Source: a virus. Taken from it: a stretch of 33,816 nt of DNA. The stretch spans positions 1-33,816 of IMG/VR virus record IMGVR_UViG_3300027791_000073. One strand, written 5' to 3'. The position numbers and the translations under genes were made by a program. The notes under the pieces were generated by a model. That model worked only from the letters and a program-made list of their open reading frames with translations. It did no database searches and was not told the origin of the DNA. Positions 12,208 to 20,270 of this stretch are shown here, piece by piece (within the stretch, counting starts at the first letter, position 1; every line of letters begins with the position of its first letter).

Positions 12208-12353
12208 ACAAATTTAAACAAAAAGCTAAACAACTTTGGAACATAATCAATGGTACAGACAGAAACCTAGATGGTAAAGTCGATATCGAAGATGCAATGT
12301 TAGCAGCAAGGCAAAAAAGCAAGAAACGTTCAAAGAACGTTAAGGAGAGATAG
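12201..12353 (+). CDS. 50-aa basic protein with EF-hand-like calcium loop
   Basis: Its ATG overlaps the end of the previous gene (AAATGGTAA). Residues 20-31 read DRNLDGKVDIED, with acidic or Asn residues at loop positions 1, 3, 5, 9 and 12, Gly at 6 and a hydrophobic residue at 8, the pattern of an EF-hand or dockerin calcium loop. Basic helices flank it (NKFKQKAKQLWNII and AARQKSKKRSKN), which fits a helix-loop-helix. AAGGAGAG at its end serves as binding site for the next gene. Confidence 0.6.
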   Translation: MVNKFKQKAKQLWNIINGTDRNLDGKVDIEDAMLAARQKSKKRSKNVKER

Positions 12354-12355
12354 AA

Positions 12356-12616
12356 ATGTCTATGAGATTAATGGCAGCAGAAGTTGCTTGTGGTACCAAT
12401 GTTGGAGCAGCTTCAACTTTTGAGAACGCAGTATATGTAAGACTAGTAAATTCTGGAGCATCAACAAGGTTAGTAACTGTAGCAAATGCAGCAGATACAA
12501 CATTAGCTTCAATTACAATCGCACCAGGGGAAGTAACCTTCCTAACTAAAGATCAAGACCATCAAATATTTGCAGCACATGCTGAAGTATTAGGTGTTCC
12601 GATAATATGGAGCTAA
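12356..12616 (+). CDS. 86-aa small beta-rich protein, probably structural
   Basis: Strong AAGGAGAG binding site. The composition (Ala, Val, Thr, few charges) and alternating pattern (AVYVRLVNSG, RLVTVANAADTTLASITIAPG, VTFLTKDQDHQIFA) predict an all-beta domain like small phage decoration or fibre proteins that form trimers on heads. The position just before the packaging genes supports a virion role. No exact family recognised. Confidence 0.5.
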   Translation: MSMRLMAAEVACGTNVGAASTFENAVYVRLVNSGASTRLVTVANAADTTLASITIAPGEVTFLTKDQDHQIFAAHAEVLGVPIIWS

Positions 12617-12837
12617 ACTTGGATAATAAAGAGTGGTTAGAAGATATTGCTGCTTACAGCACTTCTACACTCGCTTTACTTAATAGAAAAGCAGAAAAAT
12701 CCAAACAGATTTCCGATGGAGATCAAGTTATGAGTGAAATATGTATTGGGTACTTGTATCTTTTACATACACTAAACACACAAGGGATATTGGAAACAAA
12801 ATCAATAGGTAACGCATTAAATAGAACTGTGCACTAA
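12607..12837 (+). CDS. 76-aa hypothetical helical protein
   Basis: Overlaps the previous gene by ten bases and abuts the large terminase gene at a TAATG junction. Predicted all-alpha (EWLEDIAAYSTSTLALLNRKA, MSEICIGYLYLLHTL) and acidic at the start. Its place directly before the large terminase is where many phages keep a small terminase or packaging accessory, so an accessory packaging role is possible but not shown. Confidence 0.55.
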   Translation: MELNLDNKEWLEDIAAYSTSTLALLNRKAEKSKQISDGDQVMSEICIGYLYLLHTLNTQGILETKSIGNALNRTVH

Positions 12838-14138
12838 TGTTAGATATTAGTAGAACAGACATAGTAAGTGATTCGTTTATGGACTTTCCAGCAGCGGATC
12901 GATTCATCAAGTTACCTATAGATTCCTACCTTGATCTGTTAGGGGTACAACCTAATAGTTCACAGACTGCATTAATCAATGCCGTCAACAACCCAAAATA
13001 TAGATTCGTTTGTGCCGCTATTTCTAGACGGCAAGGAAAAACATATATAGCAAATGTTATCGGGCAACTTGTTTCACTCGTGCCAGGTTCAAACATTCTA
13101 ATAATGTCACCTAACTACTCTTTGTCTCAAATATCATTTGACTTACAAAGACAACTTATTAAACATTTTGACTTAGAAGTTACAAAAGATAACGCAAAAG
13201 ACAAAGTAATAGAACTATCAAATGGCTCTACTATACGTATGGGTTCAGTAAACCAAGTCGACTCTTCTGTAGGAAGATCGTACGACTTAATAATTTTTGA
13301 CGAAGCAGCCTTGGCTGATGGCAAAGACGCATTTAACGTCGCCCTTCGTCCTACACTAGATAAAGATAATAGTAAAGCAGTATTTATATCTACTCCTCGG
13401 GGTAGAAATAACTGGTTTGCAGATTTTTATCACAGAGGGTTCAGCGATGAGTTTCACGATTGGGCATCAATCAGAGCAACTTATCACGAAAACCCACGCT
13501 TCAGTGATGATGACATCAGAGAAGCAAAGAAAGCTATGTCCTCAGCAGAGTTTGCCCAAGAATATATGGCAGATTTCAACACATATGAAGGACAGGTATG
13601 GAATTTTAATTTTGAAGAGTGTGTTGCAGACTTAAGTCAGCTAGATACTAGTAATATGGATGTGTTCGCGGGATTAGATGTTGGGTATAAAGATCCAACA
13701 GCATTGTGCGTCATAGCTTATGATTGGGATCAGCAAAAATTTTATCTTATAGATGAGTACATGGACGCTGAAAGAACTACAGAACAGCATGCTATAGAAA
13801 TTCGCCGAATGATAGACAAATATAGTGTTGATTACATTTATATCGATTCAGCAGCACAACAAACAAGGTTTGATTTTGCTCAGAATTATGATATTTCTAC
13901 TATTAATGCTAAAAAATCTGTTCTAGACGGAATCGGGCATACAGCGGGTATCATAGATAACGATAGATTGATAATAGATCAAAGATGTTCACAAGCATTG
14001 TCATGTGTAGATCAATACCAATGGGATTCAAATCCCAACTTACTGAAAGAAAAGCCAAAACATAATATGGCAAGTCATATGTCAGACGCACTTAGATATG
14101 CGCTGTACACATTTCAAGAATCTTCAGGGAGTTTTTAG
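12837..14138 (+). CDS. terL: Terminase large subunit
   Basis: 433 aa with both terminase activities visible. ATPase: a Walker A-like loop SRRQGKT (about residues 63-69), Walker B LIIFDEA with catalytic Glu, and a coupling motif STPRG. Nuclease (RNase H-like fold): GLDVGYKDP with the first Asp, YIYIDSA with the second, and HMSDALRYA with the third. The enzyme pumps DNA into the prohead at the portal and cuts the concatemer. Its length is typical. It starts at the TAATG junction and is the head of the packaging and head module; the small subunit candidate is far upstream at 3513. Confidence 0.96.
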   Translation: MLDISRTDIVSDSFMDFPAADRFIKLPIDSYLDLLGVQPNSSQTALINAVNNPKYRFVCAAISRRQGKTYIANVIGQLVSLVPGSNILIMSPNYSLSQISFDLQRQLIKHFDLEVTKDNAKDKVIELSNGSTIRMGSVNQVDSSVGRSYDLIIFDEAALADGKDAFNVALRPTLDKDNSKAVFISTPRGRNNWFADFYHRGFSDEFHDWASIRATYHENPRFSDDDIREAKKAMSSAEFAQEYMADFNTYEGQVWNFNFEECVADLSQLDTSNMDVFAGLDVGYKDPTALCVIAYDWDQQKFYLIDEYMDAERTTEQHAIEIRRMIDKYSVDYIYIDSAAQQTRFDFAQNYDISTINAKKSVLDGIGHTAGIIDNDRLIIDQRCSQALSCVDQYQWDSNPNLLKEKPKHNMASHMSDALRYALYTFQESSGSF

Positions 14139-14162
14139 TTTTGACCTGCCTAAAAATAAGTG

Positions 14163-14198
14163 TTGACATGAAGGTGAATTTTTGGTATAATTTTATAT
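14163..14198 (+). promoter_or_regulatory. Consensus promoter for the HNH and head genes
   Basis: Perfect TTGACA (14163-14168), 17-base spacer and perfect TATAAT (14186-14191); predicted start near 14198, leaving a leader of only about 13 bases with AGGA before the ATG at 14211. It shares the AATTTT segment in the spacer with the promoters at 3478 and 8444. It would drive portal, protease-capsid and possibly further genes up to the terminator at 18105. Confidence 0.8.
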
Positions 14199-14210
14199 AA
14201 ATAGGAATTT

Positions 14211-14582
14211 ATGGATTTAAAACGAGATTTAGTCAAGTACGTCAGAGATAAAGCGAAATCTAAATATAAGAAAGACACCCAGTGCTTTATCTGTGGTGAC
14301 ACAGAACATTTAGACTTCCACCATTTCTACGGAATGACTGAGCTTCTTGATACTTGGTTGAAAAGTAAGAAAATTACGATAACATCAGCCGACGAGATCA
14401 TGGGAATTCGTGAAGAGTTTATTGAAGAATTTACTAACGAGATTTACAATGAAGCTGCTACACTATGCAAAGCCCACCATCAACGGCTACACAGTATCTA
14501 TGGTAAGAGACCTACACTGGTGACAGCACTTAAACAAAAAAGATGGGTGGAAAAACAGAGAGAAAAACATGGCATGGTATGA
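14211..14582 (+). CDS. HNH endonuclease-like protein
   Basis: 123 aa with a zinc-binding pair C25/C28 (CFIC) matched by C86 and H89 (LCKAHH), and HNH catalytic candidates in DFHH (H37/H38), N80 and H94 (QRLH). A helical insertion of about 40 residues lies between the two halves. HNH proteins beside the terminase and portal genes are often needed for cos cleavage or terminase function, and that context fits here; a homing endonuclease is less likely given its small size and operon position. It overlaps the portal gene by 14 bases. Confidence 0.75.
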   Translation: MDLKRDLVKYVRDKAKSKYKKDTQCFICGDTEHLDFHHFYGMTELLDTWLKSKKITITSADEIMGIREEFIEEFTNEIYNEAATLCKAHHQRLHSIYGKRPTLVTALKQKRWVEKQREKHGMV

Positions 14583-15786
14583 CAGAATATTAGGTAGAGA
14601 CGTTCAGGATCAGGAAAAACTGAACCCTGCACAGTCATTTATCGGTATGGACGAGGGTATGACGATTGACACCCGAGAAATCAAAGACAATTACAGATCA
14701 GCCTACGAAGAACTAGAAGTAGTTAATCGTGCTGTAAATATGATAGTAGACGATTCAGCTGACATTAAATATGATGTTGGAAATAAAGTAAATGGAATAA
14801 CACCAGTTGTAGATAATGTTCGAAGAACTCGTGTTGACTTATTACTTAATAAAGAACCGAATCCGTTTCAAGATGTTAATACTTTTAAGAGAAATCTTAT
14901 AATTGACCTACTGATAGACGGAAACATCTTCGTATATTTTGATGGAAGGCATTTATATCATCTTCCAGCACAGAACGTAACCATTCATTCTGATACTAGT
15001 ACTTACATTGAGAAATTTACATATGATGGTCATGTTGACTATTCTACGAAAGAAATAATACATATTAAAGAAAACTCATTCAAATCAATATATCGTGGAA
15101 CTCCAAGGTTAAAACCAGCGTATCGAACAATGTATTTACTAGATAACATGAGGAAGTTTCAAGACAACTTCTTTAAGAATGGAGCAGTTCCAGGATTAGT
15201 ACTTAAAAGCCCTAACACTCTTTCCGACAGAATTAAGGAAAGAATGCTGCAAAGCTGGTCTACTAGGTACAATCCAAAAAACGGCGGTAAACGCCCTCTC
15301 ATCTTAGATGGTGGTTTAGAAGTTGATAGTTTGACGAAGATAAACTTCAAAGAACTCGACTTTCAATCATCCATTCAAGCGAATGAGAAAGTAATTTTAG
15401 AAGCTATGGGCGTACCGCCAATACTTCTAGATGGTGGGAACAATGCCAACATTAGACCCAATCACAGACTTTATTACTTGGAGACAATTCTCCCTATAGT
15501 AAGAAAAATGTCATATGCCTTTGAAAGATACTTTGGTTTTGAACTAAGTGAGAATGTTACAGACATTCCTGCTTTACAACCAGAGTTAAGAGACCAGGCT
15601 GCATATTATGCAACACTAGTCAACACAGGTATTATGACGCCAAACGAGGCTAGAGACCAACTAGGACGTGAACCTTTAGAAGGGCATGACGAACTAAGAG
15701 TCCCAGCTAACATAGCGGGTAGCGCAGCTAACCCCACAGAAGGTGGACAACCACCACAAGAAGAGGAACAGGATAATGGCGAATAA
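14569..15786 (+). CDS. Portal protein (HK97 family)
   Basis: 405 aa, the usual size of HK97-type portals. Features seen: an N-terminal segment ending YEELEVVNRAVNMIVDDSA (the conserved helix), DLLIDGNIFVYF, HLPAQNVTI, IIHIKENS, and the late motif ANEKVILEAMGVPPILLDG followed by RLYYLETILPIVRKM, all characteristic. The C-terminal 30 residues are Pro/Gln/Glu-rich and disordered. Twelve copies form the ring through which DNA enters and to which the tail attaches. Located between the HNH and protease-capsid genes as expected. Confidence 0.93.
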   Translation: MAWYDRILGRDVQDQEKLNPAQSFIGMDEGMTIDTREIKDNYRSAYEELEVVNRAVNMIVDDSADIKYDVGNKVNGITPVVDNVRRTRVDLLLNKEPNPFQDVNTFKRNLIIDLLIDGNIFVYFDGRHLYHLPAQNVTIHSDTSTYIEKFTYDGHVDYSTKEIIHIKENSFKSIYRGTPRLKPAYRTMYLLDNMRKFQDNFFKNGAVPGLVLKSPNTLSDRIKERMLQSWSTRYNPKNGGKRPLILDGGLEVDSLTKINFKELDFQSSIQANEKVILEAMGVPPILLDGGNNANIRPNHRLYYLETILPIVRKMSYAFERYFGFELSENVTDIPALQPELRDQAAYYATLVNTGIMTPNEARDQLGREPLEGHDELRVPANIAGSAANPTEGGQPPQEEEQDNGE

Positions 15787-16066
15787 GAAAGCAGTACTTG
15801 AACACTTAGCAAATTTTTTTGCTGAACAAGGAAAAGTTTTAACACCAAGTGAATATAAGTCTATGGGGAACGATGACGTACCTATGAGATTTATGGTTGC
15901 GAAAAGACCTTTCGGGTCTTGGTCGCGAATGACTCAGATGTTAAAAGTTAACTTTCCAGACCAATGGGCCAAAGCTAATCAACAAGCAGCACCTACTCCA
16001 GCAAAAGCTGAAGTAAAAGCCGCTCCAAAGACAGCAAAGGCAGCTCCCAAAAAAGCTAAGGAATAG
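15776..16066 (+). CDS. 96-aa basic protein between portal and protease
   Basis: I chose the ATG at 15776 (MANKKAVLEHLANFF), which overlaps the portal end and has GAGGAACAGG upstream; an in-frame ATG at 15743 is less likely because it lies deeper in the portal gene with no good site. Residues 1-60 look like a small winged-helix-like or homeodomain-like fold (PSEYKSMGNDDVPMRFM, SWSRMTQML); the last 35 are an Ala/Lys/Pro repeat tail. It may bind DNA or the capsid interior. No family recognised. Confidence 0.6.
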   Translation: MANKKAVLEHLANFFAEQGKVLTPSEYKSMGNDDVPMRFMVAKRPFGSWSRMTQMLKVNFPDQWAKANQQAAPTPAKAEVKAAPKTAKAAPKKAKE

Positions 16067-16075
16067 GTAGGACAT

Positions 16076-18088
16076 ATGGAGAAAATTTTTCATTGGACAA
16101 ATACATTCAAGACTCTAGGTGAGGACGATGACGGTGGTGTTAATATTAAAGGATTAGCATCTACTAATGCAATCGACCGTGCTGGAGATGTAATCAATCA
16201 TGATGCATGGATAAAAATGAACGGATTAGAGAACTATAAAACTAACCCAATCGTTTTATTTAATCATGATTACAACAAACCTATTGGTCGCGCAACTTCA
16301 CTAGAAGTTACAGAAAACGGTCTGGAATTTGGAGCGAAAATCTCTAAATCTTCAGGCGAAATCAAAGATCTTATTAAAGATGGTGTTCTTGGGGCCTTTT
16401 CAGTCGGTTTCAGAGTCAAGGATGCAGATTATAACTCAGAAACTGATGGATACACAATAAAAGATGCCGAACTATTCGAAGTCTCAGTTGTCAGTGTACC
16501 GTGTAACCAGGGAGCAATGTTCTCGGTTTCAAAGTCATTCGACAGCATGGACGAATATAACGAGTGGAAAACGCACTTTAATAATAAAGAGGCTCAGATT
16601 ACTTCTGCGCCACAAGCCGAGGATAAAACCTCACAACAGGAGACTAAAATGTCAAATGACACTAAAATCCCCGAAGCTAACATCGACTTGAAAGCTTTTG
16701 CAGAAGAAGTAGCAAAATCAACTGCTGCTAAAATTGCAATGCAACAAGCCGAAACTAAAGCTAAGGAACTTGCAGATGCAGAAGAAAAAGCAGTACAACT
16801 AGAAGTTGAAACTGCTGAAAAAGAAGCTAAACAAGACGAAGTTAAAACAATAGTCGAAGTCGGAATGTCAGGAGCTCAACAGCTCATGAATGACGTTGAA
16901 AAACGTGTTTCAGAAAAACATGATGACCTAGAAAAAATTGTTAACGAACTTCAAACTGAACTCAAAGATAAAAAAGAAGAGATCGACGCAATTCGTGAAT
17001 CTAAAAGAGTCTTTGGTGACAGACAAAATGGCGACTGGAAAAAAGCATTCGAAGCAGATATTGATGACGCTTACGTAATGGGTTTAGCCACAGGTAAAGG
17101 TTGGGATACTAAACTTGCACACAATACAATGGAAAAAGTAAACGCACACTCAGGTGTTGGTGTTTCATCCGCTGATTTTGAGCAAACAGTTTCAACTAAT
17201 ATCGAAAGAGATATTCAATTAGAACTAGTATTAGCTCCGTTATTTAGAGAAATCCAAATGACTTCAGCTACTCAAATCATTCCAATTCTACCAGATGCTG
17301 GGTACGCTGAATTTACAGCTAACCAAACAGCTACCGGAACTACTCCGCATGGTAACTTGGAAGAAAGAGGCGATACTTATGACTCAACAATGTCAGGTAT
17401 TGACTTAACTGAAAGAACTCTTTCAACCAAAAAACTCATCTCACAATCCTACTTAGGTAATGAGACAGAAGAAGATGCAATCTTGCCAATTCTACCATTG
17501 ATTCGTGAATCAATCGTTAGAGCACATGCAAGAGGTATTGAAAACGCACTACTATTGGGTAACCATGCAGACGGCGTTTACGGTACAAGTGGAGCAGCTT
17601 TTGAAGGACTAGTCACAATGGCTGGGGCTAACAAAACTCAATCCGCAACTGCATTTGCTTCAGAATCCTTGACAGCTCTTGATTTATTAAAAGCTAGAAA
17701 GAACATGGGTAAATATGGAATGAATCCAGCTGATGTAGTATACATCATTAACACAACAGAATACTTCAACTTATTACAAGATGCAGAATTCCAAGATGTT
17801 AATCTAGTTGGTTCAGAAGCAGTTAAACTACGTGGCGAAATTGGTTCAGTCTATGGCTCTAAAGTCATCGTCTGTGACGAATTCAAAACACCAGCCGTAT
17901 CTAAATTCTACGGTTGTGCAGTTTATGCAAAGAATTATCTAATGCCTAGATTAAGAGGTGTAACAATCGAATCTGACTACGAAGTAGCTAATCAGAGACG
18001 AGTACTTGTTGCTTCTCAAAGAATTGGATTCACCGATATGATCGATGCTTCTACTTCAACTTGGGCACTTCAGTACAAAGGTAGTTAA
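16076..18088 (+). CDS. Fused prohead protease and major capsid protein
   Basis: 670 aa. Residues 1-155 are an HK97-type (S78) prohead protease: NIKGLAST start, LFNHDYN with H64, LGAFSVGFR with S109, and ELFEVSVVSVP with an acidic third residue. Residues about 160-325 are charged coiled coil (scaffolding delta-like). Residues about 345-670 are the HK97 capsid fold, with VGVSSADFEQTVSTNI, a long beta-rich centre (E-loop and P-domain), NPADVVYIIN and the late VIVCDEF segment. In most phages protease and capsid are separate genes. An in-frame ATG at 16649 (residue 192) has AGGAGA five bases upstream and could start a separate scaffold-capsid product. Confidence 0.92.
   Translation: MEKIFHWTNTFKTLGEDDDGGVNIKGLASTNAIDRAGDVINHDAWIKMNGLENYKTNPIVLFNHDYNKPIGRATSLEVTENGLEFGAKISKSSGEIKDLIKDGVLGAFSVGFRVKDADYNSETDGYTIKDAELFEVSVVSVPCNQGAMFSVSKSFDSMDEYNEWKTHFNNKEAQITSAPQAEDKTSQQETKMSNDTKIPEANIDLKAFAEEVAKSTAAKIAMQQAETKAKELADAEEKAVQLEVETAEKEAKQDEVKTIVEVGMSGAQQLMNDVEKRVSEKHDDLEKIVNELQTELKDKKEEIDAIRESKRVFGDRQNGDWKKAFEADIDDAYVMGLATGKGWDTKLAHNTMEKVNAHSGVGVSSADFEQTVSTNIERDIQLELVLAPLFREIQMTSATQIIPILPDAGYAEFTANQTATGTTPHGNLEERGDTYDSTMSGIDLTERTLSTKKLISQSYLGNETEEDAILPILPLIRESIVRAHARGIENALLLGNHADGVYGTSGAAFEGLVTMAGANKTQSATAFASESLTALDLLKARKNMGKYGMNPADVVYIINTTEYFNLLQDAEFQDVNLVGSEAVKLRGEIGSVYGSKVIVCDEFKTPAVSKFYGCAVYAKNYLMPRLRGVTIESDYEVANQRRVLVASQRIGFTDMIDASTSTWALQYKGS
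16638..16651 (+). promoter_or_regulatory. Internal ribosome binding site and start in the capsid gene
   Basis: AGGAGA (16638-16643), five-base spacer and ATG (16649-16651), in frame with the fused gene, encoding MSNDTKIPEA onward. The signal is as strong as any in the window, and it falls exactly at the boundary between protease and the coiled-coil scaffold region, where an independent capsid precursor would begin. Confidence 0.65.
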
Positions 18089-18104
18089 TACCTAATGCGA
18101 ATAT

Positions 18105-18136
18105 TTGGAGGGGGTTTAACTCCCTCCAATGTTTTT
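18105..18136 (+). terminator. Rho-independent terminator after the capsid gene
   Basis: TTGGAGGG (18105-18112) pairs with CCCTCCAA (18122-18129) around a nine-base loop, followed by TGTTTTT. It lies 17 bases after the capsid stop. It would limit transcription into the connector and tail genes, giving capsid protein in excess, or act as a partial terminator. Confidence 0.9.
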
Positions 18137-18147
18137 AAGAAAAAATT

Positions 18148-18759
18148 ATGGCAGATTTAGTAACATTACAACAATACAAAGACTTCGCTGGATTACAGGG
18201 AGTTCAAAATGACGCAAGAATCAATACTATTATTGATCAAGTAAGTCAATTAGTAAAAAGTTATTGTAGTACTACTATTATAGATTATGCCGCAACCAAT
18301 AAAACTGAATTCTTTACAGTTAAAGATGATTTAGTCGATACTATTATTTTGGAAGAATCTCCAATTATAGCTGTAGTATCAGTAGAAGAACGAACAGGAC
18401 AAGCAGATCCATATGTCACCCTCATTACGGAAAATTCCAATAATAGTGGTAAATATGAATATGTAGTCAATGACGACTCTGACAGTATTACTCGTACGAG
18501 TGGTTCTGGAAATAAGAGCTGGCCTAAAGGCCCAAAGAGTGTCAAAGTAGTGTACAAAGCAGGTTATGTTTCTACACCAGACGATTTAAAACTAGCAGTA
18601 TTTGATTTGATCAAGTACTACTTAAAAGACGAACGAAAAGAAAGAATGTCGATTGCAGGAGCAACTGTTGAAAATGCAGTATCTTCTAGCTTAACCGGTA
18701 ATATAGGTTTTCCAGATCATATCAAGCGAATACTTGATATGTATAAAATCTATAGCTAG
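18148..18759 (+). CDS. Head-tail connector (gp6-like adaptor)
   Basis: 203 aa. The N-terminus (DLVTLQQYKDFAGLQG ... INTIIDQVSQLVKSYC) is the helical start of phage head-tail connectors, followed by a beta insertion and a return to helices (PDDLKLAVFDLIKYYLKDERKERMSI), ending FPDHIKRILDMYKIYS. This matches the gp6/HK97 adaptor pattern, where twelve or more copies sit under the portal. It directly follows the capsid gene, as expected. The stop TAG overlaps the next GTG start. Confidence 0.85.
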   Translation: MADLVTLQQYKDFAGLQGVQNDARINTIIDQVSQLVKSYCSTTIIDYAATNKTEFFTVKDDLVDTIILEESPIIAVVSVEERTGQADPYVTLITENSNNSGKYEYVVNDDSDSITRTSGSGNKSWPKGPKSVKVVYKAGYVSTPDDLKLAVFDLIKYYLKDERKERMSIAGATVENAVSSSLTGNIGFPDHIKRILDMYKIYS

Positions 18760-20270
18760 TGGCAATAAAATTAATTGAAGAACGGTTTAATAAACTTTTA
18801 GAAGATTACAACACATCAATAAAAGGTGGCTTTGTTAAAGGTTTACCCGACAATACATTTGTAGATATAGAAATTGGTGGATCAGAAGGAATAGCCGCTT
18901 TTATAGTAGTAACAAATAAACTGTTAAAAGATGAGAAAGAATTAAATAAATTAAATAATACTGTAACATGGACAAAAGCTCTCAAAAGTGTAGCAAGAAA
19001 TGTTCATTCAACTAATATGATGGGTACTATACCTTTACCTAAATGGGACAAAAGCAAAATGAATACTCCCGGACTATATAAGTTACTAGGTGCAGGAACA
19101 TCATCAGATCGTATAATAATTCGATCTTATAGAAAAAGAGGGAGAGACAAAGACGATAGAGACATTCGAGCCTTAGCGGCGCAGTTTAGAAATGCACTTT
19201 GGGATACTTGGATAAGTCAGAATTATGGCGCTAAAACAGTTGGTGGCTTTGGGGCAAAGGCAATGGGAGGAAACCCAAACATAGCGGGTTCTAAAGCTGC
19301 AGGAAGTAGATCTAGATCAAAAAAGGGTAAGATTGATACTAGAGCTTTAGGTTTACAGTTTGCTATAAATACTCCAATCGCACATAGAGAGCAAAGTACA
19401 ACAGCAGTATACGCATTAAGAGACTTAGAAAATAATGCACCAGCATTAGACCTAAATTTTGGAATAGAAACAAAAGATATAATAGACTTTGTAAAAGAAA
19501 GCTTAAGTATAAACTATAACGAAGACAGACGAAAACAGGCACAGGGCGACTATAGTATAAAAACTTATGTAGAGGCTAGGTTTGAACAAAGTAATACAGA
19601 ACTTACAGATATTGACGGAATAAAAACAGCCGCACTAGCAGGAATAGAAAAGTTTATAAGTGTAAATAGTAACAGGCTTGTTGACATAGATCAACCAGGC
19701 AGTAAAACAACAAGACAACAAATAACAGGCGATGTCATAAAAGACATACTAGATAACGCAAAAATAACTTATCAAGGAAAACAAGTAAAAGCAAAGATTA
19801 CACGAAAAAACAAAACTAAGTTTGATGCAAAACCAAAAAGAGCACAAACTAAACGAAAAGCAAAAGCAGGTAAAAAAGCAAGTAGACTTGCAATGGCAGT
19901 TTCAGGAGCCAGTTCTTTAAGAGGAAAAAGACCTCAGAAAGACAAAAGAGAAAAAGTAGGTACTTTACAAAGAATTGAAACACTAATTAACAAAAGATTA
20001 CCTGCAGAAGTTAGAAGAAATATGGGAAGACCCGCATTAATAAATCAGACTGGCAGGTTCTCAAATAGTACAAAAGTAAATCTTAGAGAAACATCAGCAG
20101 GAATTTCAGGTGAATATACATACTTGAGATCTCCTTATGAAACTTTTGAAAATACAGGATCAAGGAAATGGCCAACAGGATATAACCCTAAACCTCTTAT
20201 TACAAAAAGTATAAGAAATTTAGCACTGCAGTATACTGCACAAAAGTTAGTTAGCCTTAGGAGAGTATAA
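18759..20270 (+). CDS. 503-aa putative neck or tail-joining protein
   Basis: Starts with GTG at a TAGTG junction. The N-terminal 150 residues are mixed alpha/beta; the centre contains a Gly/Ser/Lys linker (about 170-190) and a strongly basic stretch (about 355-385, with repeated KRKAK-type runs). The C-terminal 90 residues (RRNMGRPALINQTGRFSNSTKV ... YETFENTGSRKWPTGYNPKPLI) resemble head-tail joining proteins of the HK97 gp10 kind, which would fit its place between the adaptor and the tail terminator. It is about three times the length of a gp10-like protein, so extra domains are present. Confidence in the function is moderate. Confidence 0.5.
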   Translation: MAIKLIEERFNKLLEDYNTSIKGGFVKGLPDNTFVDIEIGGSEGIAAFIVVTNKLLKDEKELNKLNNTVTWTKALKSVARNVHSTNMMGTIPLPKWDKSKMNTPGLYKLLGAGTSSDRIIIRSYRKRGRDKDDRDIRALAAQFRNALWDTWISQNYGAKTVGGFGAKAMGGNPNIAGSKAAGSRSRSKKGKIDTRALGLQFAINTPIAHREQSTTAVYALRDLENNAPALDLNFGIETKDIIDFVKESLSINYNEDRRKQAQGDYSIKTYVEARFEQSNTELTDIDGIKTAALAGIEKFISVNSNRLVDIDQPGSKTTRQQITGDVIKDILDNAKITYQGKQVKAKITRKNKTKFDAKPKRAQTKRKAKAGKKASRLAMAVSGASSLRGKRPQKDKREKVGTLQRIETLINKRLPAEVRRNMGRPALINQTGRFSNSTKVNLRETSAGISGEYTYLRSPYETFENTGSRKWPTGYNPKPLITKSIRNLALQYTAQKLVSLRRV

